A stretch of DNA of 37,020 bases from Tubiluchus corallicola (Eukaryota; Priapulida; Priapulimorpha; Priapulimorphida; Tubiluchidae): assembly GCA_030141605.1 (NCBI GenBank), contig JAQGDQ010001511.1, forward strand, positions 1-37,020, written 5' to 3'. The position numbers and the translations under genes were made by a program. Below, in pieces: positions 1-10,700 of this stretch. The notes below the pieces were generated by a model that saw nothing but the letters and a program-made list of their open reading frames with translations, was not told where the DNA came from and did no database searches. Numbering within the stretch: the first letter of the stretch is position 1; each line of letters starts with the position of its first letter.

Positions 1-1930
1 TTGCAGATAAAGTTTTTCATCTATGATTTTCAGGCACTAAAGTCAACATCGGTCTAATTGCAATCATTGATTAAAAAATTCGTTAATGTTTTTAATTAGT
101 GACGTACTGTAGCGCATGTGAAACAATGTTTTTAACAAAATATCCTTATTAATCCGTCAAACGCTTTATTGTGTTACAGACACAAAGATCACAGGAAGTC
201 ACGAAGCAAAGACCGACGGTAACTTTCTGTCTTCAAACAGTAGGCCCTGCTGATAGTTAGTTTATTCTGTTTCTGCTACATTTTTACCCAAAGTTTTTAT
301 CATTTTGAGACTAAGTTTAGGTTGGAAAAAAAACTAGTCTTAGTGCCTGGTAAGCTACAGTTTTGTGTTGATCTCGTTCCTGTTGCATTTCCGACGCTGA
401 AAATTAGTCAGGAAGTTTTTAATTAGTACAATGTGCATTGTTACCTGTCTGGCAACAGAACGTCTGCTAAACATTTTTGTGTTTTTTCATTCATCATTAT
501 TATTATGTAAATCCTAATGATAAAGCATTTTGTCTATGTGGAGTTGAAATATGAAAAGTGTATTTTATGATTTCAATTAGAAAATGCTATATAAAATACG
601 AAAGTAACTCTACCAGTTGTAGCCTTGACATAAGTAGCTTTATTCTTTCTTCCATGTTTTTACTTCAACTTATCTTGCTGTACAGAATGACATTTGAAAT
701 GACTAGTATTGTTAGCACAAAGAACTGATTGAAGTTTAATGAGTTAATGCTTTACTATGAGTACGGTAAGGTTACTATATGAGAATATTTTCGTATAAAT
801 AACATGGTCATCATTTCCTTTGTACATAATTCGTGTTTTGAAAGTTGATTTTCAATATGTCTTGTAAATTAAAAAAAAATCAATATATGTGCTAGCTAGA
901 CAGATAAACAGTTTAGTGTATTTCGTTATAGGTGTTTTTTTGTAAAATAATGTGAAATTGTAGTTTTGTTTAAATGTATCTTTCACTGGAGTTATTATTT
1001 ACTGAATGTATCATCAGTTGCACTTTTAAAGTCGGAAATTTTCATTTGCTATCATCTTGTACGTTTGACAGGCTCAAGCTAAACTTGCATTTTATCAAGA
1101 GACACAGTTGCTTGCAGACTGAAACAAAACAAACATGTGATGTTATGTTGGTGCAGTAGCTCTTAATACATGATTCAATAGCTGCCAATAGGTGGCAAAA
1201 CTTTTCTTGTACAATGAAGCTATGGCGGTGCAACAAATGGGTGATGTGAGCTTGGTTGCTAGGAGTTTTGTACCACACATAATATGGTTAAACTTGAATA
1301 ATTGTTTGGACATACCTGTGCAAAAAAAATGTATACAGGATTTTTCAGGAAGAACTTTTGCTGTTTATTTTGCGATATCAACGTTGTTTTTCTCACTTGC
1401 TCAAGTTCTGCTTGATAACATTGGAATTTTGCCAATAGTTTAATCTGCATTGGATTTGGAGGTAAAGATTGTACAGTTAGTGAAAAATAAACTTGTTTCG
1501 AGATAAATATTTCTGTTAATGATTTGATACAAGGAAACAACAAAACTTGCTGTGCACACTTTTCTAGCCTTTAATTACGTTTTAAATTTAATAATCTTTT
1601 ACAAAAGTTTGCAAAAAATGGTTCAATATATGTTGAACTTTTATGAAGCCTAGGGATCTGGATAGACCAATTGCTTGTAAAAGCTGTTAATTGTTATAAC
1701 ACAGAAGGTACAAATGATTTAAACTTGCGATGCTCAATAAACTACATTATTTTTATTTTGTTACTTGCACACATACTAAGTAGTATACTATTAAACTTGA
1801 ATATTTACGACAGAATCCAGTGAAAAATAGTTTACTATTACTCATTGTTTTTTTTGTACATCACTAGCAAACGTTAAACAACAACCACAAAATTAATTTT
1901 TAATATTGGTGACATCTGACTGAACTGCGA
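1..1930. other. AT-rich stretch, no feature recognised
   Basis: Only short, overlapping ORFs on both strands, with no recognisable domain, no pair of splice sites joining them and no clear repeat. It may be intergenic sequence or an intron or 3' UTR of a gene further left. Confidence 0.5.
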
Positions 1931-3020
1931 ATGCATGGCTGAATTTCAGGTGACCCCGGGTGAAATCAATGGTGGTGCCAACCTTAGGCTTGGCACTCTT
2001 GATTGAGTGGCATTCTTGGCGGCTTGGCGTTCTTGGCAGCTCGGCATTCTTGCCATTTGGCAGTGTGGCTGGATGCGTGTTTCTTCGCATCCAAATCTGG
2101 GCACTATCATCATCATCATCACCAATCTTCGTTGGAGTGAGCACTCCCAAGAAACTGCCACTCGCGCAACCAGGACCTTAATGAATGTTATTCACGGGGC
2201 ACTAGACCTATGTCACGAAAAAGTCAACGAAAGAGCAAAGAGGGGTTCATTACATGCTGTACTCGCTTGTTTGACAAAGGTCTCGGCAGTATGGACGATA
2301 TAGCCAGTCTAACAATTCGCAGGGGCCGATGGTCTCGGCAGTATGGACGATATAGCCAGTCTAACAATTCGCAGGGTTCGTACATTTGAAGGAGCAGCTA
2401 CGTGGAGAGACGCAAAGAGCTTCCCGATCTGCTGTTGTCTCAAGGAAGAGGAACAACCGTGCTACGTTGGTTGATGCAGTCCTTACGAGCCTGCGGTCCT
2501 ACTCCAGCCATCTGGTTGAGGCACAAGTTCGACGCATGTACTCAGACATCAACTTTTATGGCAAATTGAATCCTAGAAGTCTCCAAACTGCCTGGACAGA
2601 GCCAGCTCTCCGAGCCTCAACTGCAGTCGCTTCTTAATTTTCACATTTTAAATTAAAATTTCGTAAGAGTTATCCTCTTAAATGGCAAAAACTTTTTAGG
2701 CATTGTACAACAGAAATTTTGTACACCTGTAAAACCTGTAAATTTATTTTTTTCTCCTGCGTGGCTTCATTCAGGTTGGAGGACGGACCGTTTTCTGTCG
2801 AGGATAGCAACAGTATCAGTCGTCCAACGACATTACACCTACCAGCTTCTTCCGCCAAACGGTGCTGCTCTGCACAATGAATTTTTTTCAAATCTAAGGT
2901 TATTCCATTGAGACACATTTTGTGTAAAATCCATCCATCTGAACAATCTGCCTCCACTTGGCTTCTTGAATAGTTGAATTGAATATGGAACGCTTTAATA
3001 AGTGCTTTGTCTTCAGACAA
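1931..3020. other. GC-richer segment with short unrecognised ORFs
   Basis: Base composition rises compared with both flanks, and several short ORFs lie in different frames. The plus strand has an ATG at 2210 opening 59 codons, and a frame ending at 2637 whose sequence includes LNPRSLQTAWTEPALRAS. The minus strand has a 116-codon frame at 2670-3020. None matches a family I know and no frame dominates. The part at 1980-2090 is built of imperfect repeats related to GGCATTCTTGGC, and 2106-2123 is a short (ATC)n run. It could be a decayed mobile element, a pseudogene or exons of an unknown gene; I cannot choose. Confidence 0.3.
2279..2376. repeat. Tandem duplication, 46-nt identity, period 52
   Basis: The block starting GGTCTCGGCAGTATGG at 2279 recurs at 2331 with no visible mismatch over 46 nt. 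A period of 52 is not a multiple of three, so it shifts any frame running through it. Confidence 0.9.
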
Positions 3021-3672
3021 TCTCAGAGCTGGCGCACCTAGTTAAACTTCTACGTTCTATCTTCCTGATCCATATTTCTTCCCTGAATTTGTCGTACCAA
3101 TCTTTGTCACTTATAACATTTAGCCATTTTACTTACAATAATGATTTGAATAAATGCTGTTGTCTTAGTCATTTAATAAAGTTAATACAAAAAGTATTAA
3201 ATAATGAATACAGTAAATATTATATAAAATAAAGTAATAAATACCAAGTATCCGTGCCCAGAGCCACCCTTAAGAAAGAGTAGTTTTATTGGAAGAAGTA
3301 CGTGCGTGAAATTTATACGTGAAGAATTTATATGCATAGAAGCTAGTAGAAACGCCAAACTTAGCATGTAAATATGCCAAACAAGATACATGACTCAATT
3401 CTAATCAAAAAGTACCTTATCAAATTCAGTGTTCCCTCATTTTTTGTTATTATTTCTTCTGCTGAATAAGTCATGATTTCAAAAATAAATTACAAACAAC
3501 TCCAAACAAATAGGTCTGTAAGCTAAGTAATTTATAGTCGTCGTGCGTAGTAGGGCTTGTATAACGGTCACAGTTAGTGCACTAATGACCTGAGTATAAG
3601 TGCTTTGTTAAGTGCTGCAGTCTTCTGTTTTATTTTAACTGTTCTGAATAGCTGATCGTGTTAAAATGCGCC
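3021..3672. other. AT-rich stretch upstream of the glycosyltransferase
   Basis: No feature recognised. It should contain the promoter and 5' UTR of the gene starting at 3673. An out-of-frame ATG at 3666 opens a 24-codon reading frame that overlaps the gene start. Confidence 0.4.
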
Positions 3673-4542
3673 ATGATAATTTGTCAACACAGAAAAGGCA
3701 TTTTTCGCCGCGTCTTCGTCGTGCTGTTGTTCGCCATCATTAGTTACGTAACGTTAAATCGATCTGAGAACAAACGACAAACGTTTGATGATGACTCAAA
3801 ACGGTCAAGTTCAATCCTCGCCACACCAGGTGACGTCACAAAAGATGAGCCATTCCATCTGGAGATTGCCGTATTGACGATGAATAGACCTTGGTCATTG
3901 GAAAGACTGCTAAACGCGTTGGCCGCTGTAGAATATGACGGTGATATAGTGCAGTTAAAGATTTGTATTGATAGGAAAAAAGAAATATCCAAGGAAACTG
4001 TTGATATTGCTAAGTCATTCGAGTGGCCTTATGGTAAAAAGAAAGTAGTAATTAATGACAGCAATAAAGGGGTTGATATGCAATGGTTTACTTGTTGGAT
4101 ACCTTCAAAAAAACCCGGACACTATGGCATTATGTTCGAAGATGACACAGCGCCATCTAGGTTCTATTACAGATGGATAAAAGCCGCTCTTCTCTTTTGC
4201 AATGATAATCCCGAAGTAGGTGCTGTCACACTCACGACTGGAGCCACTGTTGGAAGAACGGACAGAGGTCGTAATTTAGAGGACAGAGTTGACCTAAATC
4301 CACTTGTAGGAGTATTTGGCTTGGCTCCCATGCCACACGTGTGGACAAAATTTCTCCGATGGGCATTTGAGAAACTGAAGGACTCTTCATTTCGCCAGTA
4401 CATTCGAGGCGAAAAGTATCTGTTCCTCAACAAGTATATTCCTCAACAATTATTTGGAAGGCGGTCACTGACAATTGTTAGTGATACATTCACAGGTTAT
4501 TACTTTAACGAAAATCACACGTATACACTTTATACACTTTAT
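3673..4542 (+). CDS. Type II membrane glycosyltransferase, GT-A fold, exon 1
   Basis: Exon 1 encodes 290 residues from the first in-frame ATG. The order is a short basic cytoplasmic tail, a hydrophobic signal anchor at about residues 10-28 (RRVFVVLLFAIISYVTL), a stem, then a GT-A catalytic domain. The nucleotide-binding start reads AVLTMNRPWSLERLLNAL at about residues 65-82, and a metal-binding EDD triad lies in the context GIMFEDDTAPSRFYYRW at about 156-172. The EDD-x-A-P context and strand order recall N-acetylglucosaminyltransferase I (GT13) and GT2-like enzymes. The inferred role is sugar transfer in the Golgi lumen; donor and acceptor are unknown. The open frame runs to a stop at 4570-4572, but a strong donor (GTATGT) at 4543 sits on a codon boundary, so the last ten codons are probably intronic. 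It lies 3 kb upstream of the receptor/E3 gene and appears separate from it. Confidence 0.8.
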
Positions 4543-4572
4543 GTATGTACGTCATGTAATAACATAAATTAA

Positions 4573-4904
4573 CAATAACATTAGCTGTAAAAACGAAACA
4601 TTAATTAGTAACTTTCGCGAACCTGGGATGCAGAGATAATAAATGAGTAAAGTACTAAAATCAGTAAATAGCAGCTTTTCGTTTAAGCTCGTAGTTTCAT
4701 GCGTGAGATATAAACAAATTAAGATATTTACATCATAAATTTATTTTAGATGAAATATTAAGAAGTTGTTAAACACAGGAGGAGTTCGTAATAGTGTAGC
4801 AAAACATACCAGTTGGGAACTTAAACCGATCAGATTAGTTTTCCGACATTACCGTTTCTTTAAAAAGCAGTATAATTTATAGTTACTGATAAATCAGTAA
4901 ACTG
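4573..4904. other. Intron of the glycosyltransferase gene, no feature seen
   Basis: AT-rich, no ORF or repeat recognised. Part of the proposed 4543-6096 intron. Confidence 0.4.
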
Positions 4905-5515
4905 AATTAAAGCAAAATCGGACCAAGTCTTAAACTGTAGGTCAAACAATTGAAAGGGAACATACTATTTTTTTCAAAATTGACTTACGTGAAAGTATTA
5001 TTACCACACAACACAATTTCAAGTTCGAGCCACTAGTTCTTCACTGTTACATGCATTTAGCTTTTCGCTGGTTAGATGGCAGTAGCGTCTGTCTGCATTT
5101 TGGAAACCATTGCACATAAAGCAGGTGCTGCACCTCTCAATTAAGATGTGCTAGTTTGTGGACGAGCAACACACATTCGGTAGCTCACGCCTGCGCACAG
5201 CGGTAAATTTGAAATTTGAATTTTTATCTTAAAACATGCCTAGTTTTAATACAACACACGGAATATCTTACAGCATCATTGTGCTTTAATTTTCACTTTC
5301 GCAAACACGTGCAACACGCTCGTGGAATATTTTTTCGCTGTTAAAAATTATGTTAGTTTGTGATGTCATCAATACTTGGGCTCGCCCACCGTTAATTAAG
5401 TTTATAATCTATTATTGAATTATTAGAAACGCTTTTGCAGTATTAATTATGCTAAAAGGTTTGCCTTTTACCGTACTTGAAAATGGAGTAGTATATGAAA
5501 AATCATCCTATCTTC
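4905..5515 (+). repeat. Interspersed repeat, copy 1
   Basis: The sequence matches the reverse complement of about 23,935-24,585 over some 600 bp. Shared blocks include AAATTTGAAATTTGAATTTT, the CACGTGCAACACGCTCG block and GTTAGTTTGTGATGTCATCAA. No coding potential is seen. It is a dispersed, probably non-autonomous element, and its exact ends are uncertain. Confidence 0.75.
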
Positions 5516-6096
5516 CTTTAAAGAAATTTGTGTCATCAACAAACATTTTTGTGCTGAAATTTAATATGTACTGTATTAATAATATTCTTTGTGTCAAAAA
5601 GAAAAAATAGGAAACATGTTAAATAATTTTGTATTAAACAAAAACATAAATTGTACCTCTTTGTAATTGTTAGGTGTTTTTATTTCTCAATAAAAGTATT
5701 CGTTAGTTAATTCGTTCTATTTAAATGTCGATATTTGAAAGTTTGTAAAAGAATTTTAGACTACAAGATTTCGAAAATGACTAAAATGACTAGGATTTCA
5801 GATTTTTTGCATCTAGGCTATACAGAACCCACGTGGAAACCAATTTTTTACGTTTTATTTATTTCCTTTTCATGGCCTCTTTAATAATGGTTTTAGCTTC
5901 CATGAACACTCTTTCATTAAACTGTGACATGACTTATCAATTAGTGTGAAAAGGTCTTATGATTTTCAAGCGATTTGTCCATAATTTGCCAAACGTTTGT
6001 AAAAAAATTAGAAGTCATTGAGTTTAGTAAGCCTAAATTATATAGATCCAGATTTCAATTTTTTGGCTCTTTAATACTCAATATTTTCCTGTACAG
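5516..6096. other. AT-rich intron sequence, no feature recognised
   Basis: Only scattered short ORFs. It ends in a usable acceptor (CCTGTACAG) at 6096. Confidence 0.4.
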
Positions 6097-6144
6097 CCGC
6101 CTTCGGAAGGCGTGGATCATTTTTGGAACATCCTGTACCGTTAG
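6097..6144 (+). CDS. Probable terminal mini-exon of the glycosyltransferase
   Basis: A TTTTCCTGTACAG acceptor is followed by 15 codons (PPSEGVDHFWNILYR) and TAG. The phase matches the donor at 4543 (both phase 0), giving a 305-residue protein whose end reads ...TLYPPSEGVDHFW. The composition looks coding, but the exon is very short. The alternative is unspliced termination at 4572. This is inference from splice signals and phase only. Confidence 0.5.
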   Translation, partial: PPSEGVDHFWNILYR

Positions 6145-7613
6145 ATTTGTCGTAAGGAACGCTGCGCCGGCTCATGGTGCCTTATGATTAGTAATTTTGT
6201 CGTATAATTTTCCATTTATTGTGATTGAATTAGATTAATAGGAGATGAGATGAATTGCACTACATTTTATCCGGCTAGCGAATTAAAATTATTATCGAAG
6301 GCTTAAAATACATCAATGATTTTTTAAATTAACGTTTTTTTTATTTTTGCAAAATTGTTTTTTATTTCCTTGCACTTATATTTTTACAAGAATAGCTTAA
6401 GAACCTTTAAAAGAAAAAAAAACTATTCACCACAGAAATTGTGTTAACAGGAAAAAAAAATTACTCATCACGGTTTGAACTCCTGATATTCAGTGTGCTA
6501 CACCTAATAAATGACAACACATTTATAGCTAGATTTTGTAAGTACTTTCACTCACAGCATTTGGTCAAGTGCTGCAAAGTAAGCAGCAGGCCTTAACCGT
6601 ATGTGGGGTAGTGATGTGTAGGAAGTGGAGAATGAGAGAAGAAAGATTTTTCGATAAATGTAATTAGAAGACGTGGTCGTGGCAGTCTATAGAGAGAATT
6701 CCAAAATTTCGTACGACTTTGCATAGTGCACCTCCCTTACATGCTTTTATGGTGTGAACATAGACATAGACATTTGTATTATGGTCGTAGCCAGTAAGCC
6801 AAATGACCTACAAGTTAGCCTGGTGCGTCAGAAAATTGTGATGTCAGTAGCCAGTAATGTTGTGATGGTAGAATAGGATTTCGTAATTTGGTCTTAGTGA
6901 AAAATCAAAATTATGTAAGATTTTCGGTTATGAAGAGGTGAAACACGGTAATACTGCAAAAAAGACTTTTGCGTTTTACATTTCGTCATTAGCTGCGTTT
7001 TTGTTAGCTTCAAACAAATAGACTTAGGTTGAGCGTTTCACTGGCTCCTCTTTGAGCAATTTGTTCTAGTTTTTTTTAGTTATCAGTGATCAAGAGAAAT
7101 AATGAATCTAAATGCAGAATAGGCGTGGGAAATTTTTGTTGATTTCATTTTACTAATAACGGCTAAGTATATGCCAAACCAAAACACTAAAAGAGGAGTA
7201 TTGCAATTCACGTCTCAAGTTGGTTTGATAAATCTGATTAAAAGTGAATGTCTTTAAAGTTTAAGCATGACTTGAACATAGATAATTGATATTGCAGTTT
7301 CGCTAGCAAACTAATAAAGTTCAATAAAGATTTATTGCTTCCTTACTTCATCAGAGGTTACGAAATTGAAATATAATCAAATTTTACATTAATTTTTTGT
7401 TTCATCTGTCACATTCCTGATATTCCTGTGATGTGGCTGCGCATGGACAGGTTTGAGACCAGAAGAAAGTGACTGAAACGCCAATTCTGGTCGGATTCCT
7501 AACCTTTTCCTGTTGACTCTGAACGTGGATTTATGATTCTTCTGAATAAAATTTGGCTGTGTATAAAATTATAAGTATTGTTCTTGTACAGCAGTGCAAA
7601 AGCCGAATGAAAG
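6145..7613. other. Intergenic or 5' intron sequence, no gene recognised
   Basis: AT-rich with short ORFs only. The 5' exons or promoter of the receptor/E3 gene may lie here; I found no convincing signal-peptide exon. No clear polyadenylation signal follows 6144. Confidence 0.4.
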
Positions 7614-7715
7614 ATGTTTGAAGTGGCACTAAGACTAGTGGCTGATAATACGTGCAAGTCCAGCTATAACTGTTCAGGTCATGGAATGTGCCACGATGGA
7701 ATCTGTCTGTGTGAG
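7614..7715 (+). CDS. Receptor/E3 exon 1: first half of EGF-like domain
   Basis: Reads ...NTCKSSYNCSGHGMCHDGI and on to C-L-C-E, giving cysteines 1-5 of an EGF domain. It ends in a GAG|GTACGT donor, phase 0. The ATG at 7614 is the first in frame after an in-frame TGA at 7608, but no signal peptide follows it. The coding part may instead begin at an AG acceptor between 7611 and 7637 with upstream exons unseen. The 3' border is firm; the 5' border is not. Confidence 0.75.
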
Positions 7716-10700
7716 GTACGTTTCCATTTATTTACATCAGGGGTGTGCAAATTGCGGCCCGCCGAGAGAGTTTGGGCGGCCCGGCCGCGAAGAGATTTGT
7801 CAACCTAATGAAAGTGCGGCCCGAGCGATTAATTGAGTGTAGCCAGCTGAAGTCTGTGCCACGATCCCAAAGATAGTGCAGGTAGTTTTTTCTACTAGAT
7901 CGGATGCCATTAACCCTTACAAGACGGTTGTAGCTTAATGTCACTGTACTACACAGACTGTGTGATACACATTACTAATATGCATTGTAATGAAATTACC
8001 ACTATTTGTCCTGAAAGTAGAAATATATGGTTTGTATATAAATTTTAATAACTTCTAAAATAGTTTCTTGAGTGTAGTAGTAATGATGTACGCAGGTCGG
8101 ATGCAAAAAAATCGTTATTAGGCCTTTCTGTACTTGGCTCCTTGATCAAACTGCCTGTGGCCCGCAGGAATTGTGGGAAAGTTTAATGTGGCCCTGCTAG
8201 TCAGATAATTTGCACACCCCTGATTTACATATTTAAATAGGCTAAGTAGGTCATGGGGCCGCACATCTCAGGCTCGGATATTTGGACGTCAGAAACTGAT
8301 GCACTAGTGCCCTGCTGCATGACTTGATTGCCAAAGATACATTATTTCTGCGTAGCGTTACAAATCATGCTGCCTATTGAAAGCTAAAGTTGTGGCAATT
8401 CTCTCATCCATTGCCTGATTAGCATCGAAGTTTTTGTAAGAAAAGAAATACTTATTTTGTAAATATATAAGGAAGTACTTATATTGAGTACACTCACATT
8501 CTTAAAATATAAAGAAAGTTGAAAGGAAGTTCTAAGTTCAAAGAAAGAAAGTAAGTACATAGAAAGTTTACGACAGCTAGCAAAAAAGCTCAAATGCTGC
8601 AGCTAACAGGACAATATGGCTAGAACCAGAAACAGGCAATCGAGATGCAAGGAAGAGTTATCATTGACATAGCATAATTTTCTTTTGAGAAAATGTCATA
8701 TTTTTATAAAATGAACTGAACCTTACAGTAACTTTAATTTGAAAAGACCGAATTAAGGTAGAAAACACAGAAACTCCAAAAGCTTGAATGGTTTTAATAG
8801 TTATAATATCATTTGTTACTGCATACGTTTAATTTAATACGATTCTGAAAAAATATTGAGATTTTAGTCGTTAAAAATTTAATAAACAAAAATAAAAAAA
8901 AATTAAATACAACATTAAATTTTACTGGTGCACAAATGTCTCTTGTCAAAGAGTCCCCATATCTCCTGCCCAAGTGTCCCTTGCCCAAATGTCTAGTGCC
9001 CTGTGCCTAAATGTCTCCTGCCCAAGTGTCCCTTGCCCAAATATCTCGCGCCCTGTGCCTAAATCTCCTGCCCGAGTGTCCCTTGCCCAAATGTCTTGTG
9101 CCCAAGTGTCCCTTGTCCAAATATCTCGTGCCCTGTGCCTAAATGTCTCCTACCCAAGTGTCCCTTGCCCAAATGTCTCCTACCCAAGTGTCCCTTGCCC
9201 AAATATCTCGCGCCCTGTGCCTAAACCTCCTGCCCAAGTGTCCCTTGCCCAAATGTCTCCTACCCCAAGTGTCCCTTGTCCAAATATCTCGGGCCCTGTG
9301 CCTAAACCTCCTGCCCAAGTGTCCCTTGCCCAAATGTCTCCTACCCCAAGTGTCCCTTGTCCAAATATCTCGCGCCCTGTGCCTAAACCTCCTGCCCAAG
9401 TGTCCCTTGCCCAAATATCTTGTGCCCAAGTGTCACGTATACTCAGTACCGTTCAATTATTCTGTGTGTATTTACATTTGAGTAAATAATAGAGACCACA
9501 AGAATCTCTATTATATTGGCCTATTAAAAGTATTTTTTCCGCAGATAAGTATATATGTATACGAAGGAGCTTCATTCAAAATATTAACACTGGCAGTGAG
9601 AGATTATTAATAAACTTTTCTGCTGCAATTTCATTATAGTTTCTTAGCTGAAATTGGTTTTTTACTTTTCTGAGACCTTACAACTACCGCTAGTATTCTG
9701 ACCCGCTTTCTCGATACCAGCTGTGAGCAGTTCACCTTTGTGTCTGCTCATTGTTTTATGCACGGTTTTTGCATTTGAGCAGAATGTATAGCTTGCTAGC
9801 CTGCATCTGACCATGTTGTATATGTGACATGTTTTAGGTTCAGTTTAGTGGTGGGACATGTGCTGATGCAAACATGAGATACTTCATAAGCTTCAGTGCC
9901 GTATTTTACTTTCTTTCATTTGTCTCACTCGTACAGCTGGTGAGTGCAGTTTGTTTTTATTTACATGTTTTTTGTTTACCATATGAAATTTTTTAAGAAA
10001 ACCGTTTAAATTATCAATATCGAAGTAAATAAGGGAAAGAACAAGTCATTCAGAACGTTGAGTTTATTTTACTGTTCTCACTTAAACTGTTTGTGGTGTG
10101 CTAAAGGAAAGAACAAGTCACTCAGAATGTTGGGTTTATTGTACTGTTATCACTTAAACTGTTTGTGGTGTGCTAAAAGAAAGAACAAGTCACTCAGTAT
10201 GTTGGGTTTATTTTACTGTTCTCACTTAAATCTAGAAAAATATAATAAAGAAATTTGCAAAGAACTGCCTATGATGCATAAATTTAAAATATACTACCTC
10301 TGAATAGAAATTTTCAGGCGTGGTGGTTGCCGCCATTCACTTGAAAATCATGACGTAACTGGGAGACCTAGTGACTTCATAAGCGCAGCGTGGATTTCCG
10401 TAAGCGCCCTCTGCTTAAACTAATTCAAACTTCTGCAGGTTACCTAATGTTCAGACAAAAGTATTACAAAATTAGCAGTCTATTTTTTTGCAAAAGCTTG
10501 CTATACTTTAGATGAAGATTGACAGTGTCCTACTTTTCTTCACGACAAATGACGTCATTGGAAGAAGAATGAATATTGAAGATGACAGCACCCAAGCATG
10601 AAGTGATTGCGACTTTAAACTGATTTTACTAATTACACGAGACACTTATTGCAGTTTTATAACTAAATCCTTTCTATGATTTTTTGCGAACATTGAAATA

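Larger units (their letters stand above)
7716..9837 (+). other. Intron 1
   Basis: It splits the EGF domain between cysteines 5 and 6. It contains a hAT MITE 22 nt after the donor, a low-complexity A/G-rich run near 8490-8570 and a CCCAAGTGTCCC minisatellite. Nothing else recognised. Confidence 0.75.

Noticed and set aside
1192-1543. Overlapping 83- and 94-codon ORFs on opposite strands
   Set aside because: Length is near chance for this composition, both strands overlap and no motif is visible.
2670-3020. 116-codon minus-strand ORF as a gene
   Set aside because: Opposite-strand frames in the same stretch look equally plausible and no homologous family or splice context was recognised.
3673-7715. 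Glycosyltransferase and EGF exon as parts of one gene
   Set aside because: The glycosyltransferase frame stops in both the spliced and unspliced forms, and an in-frame TGA lies at 7,608 before the EGF exon; adding the signal anchor would also place the RING-CH on the wrong side of the membrane.
8974-9489. 171-codon plus-strand and 96-codon minus-strand ORFs of short repeats
   Set aside because: Minisatellite in intron 1; both strands open at once, no start context or domain.
10058-10303. 81-codon ORF with three FYCSHLN/LYCYHLN repeats
   Set aside because: Explained by the 72-bp tandem repeat, whose period preserves the frame.
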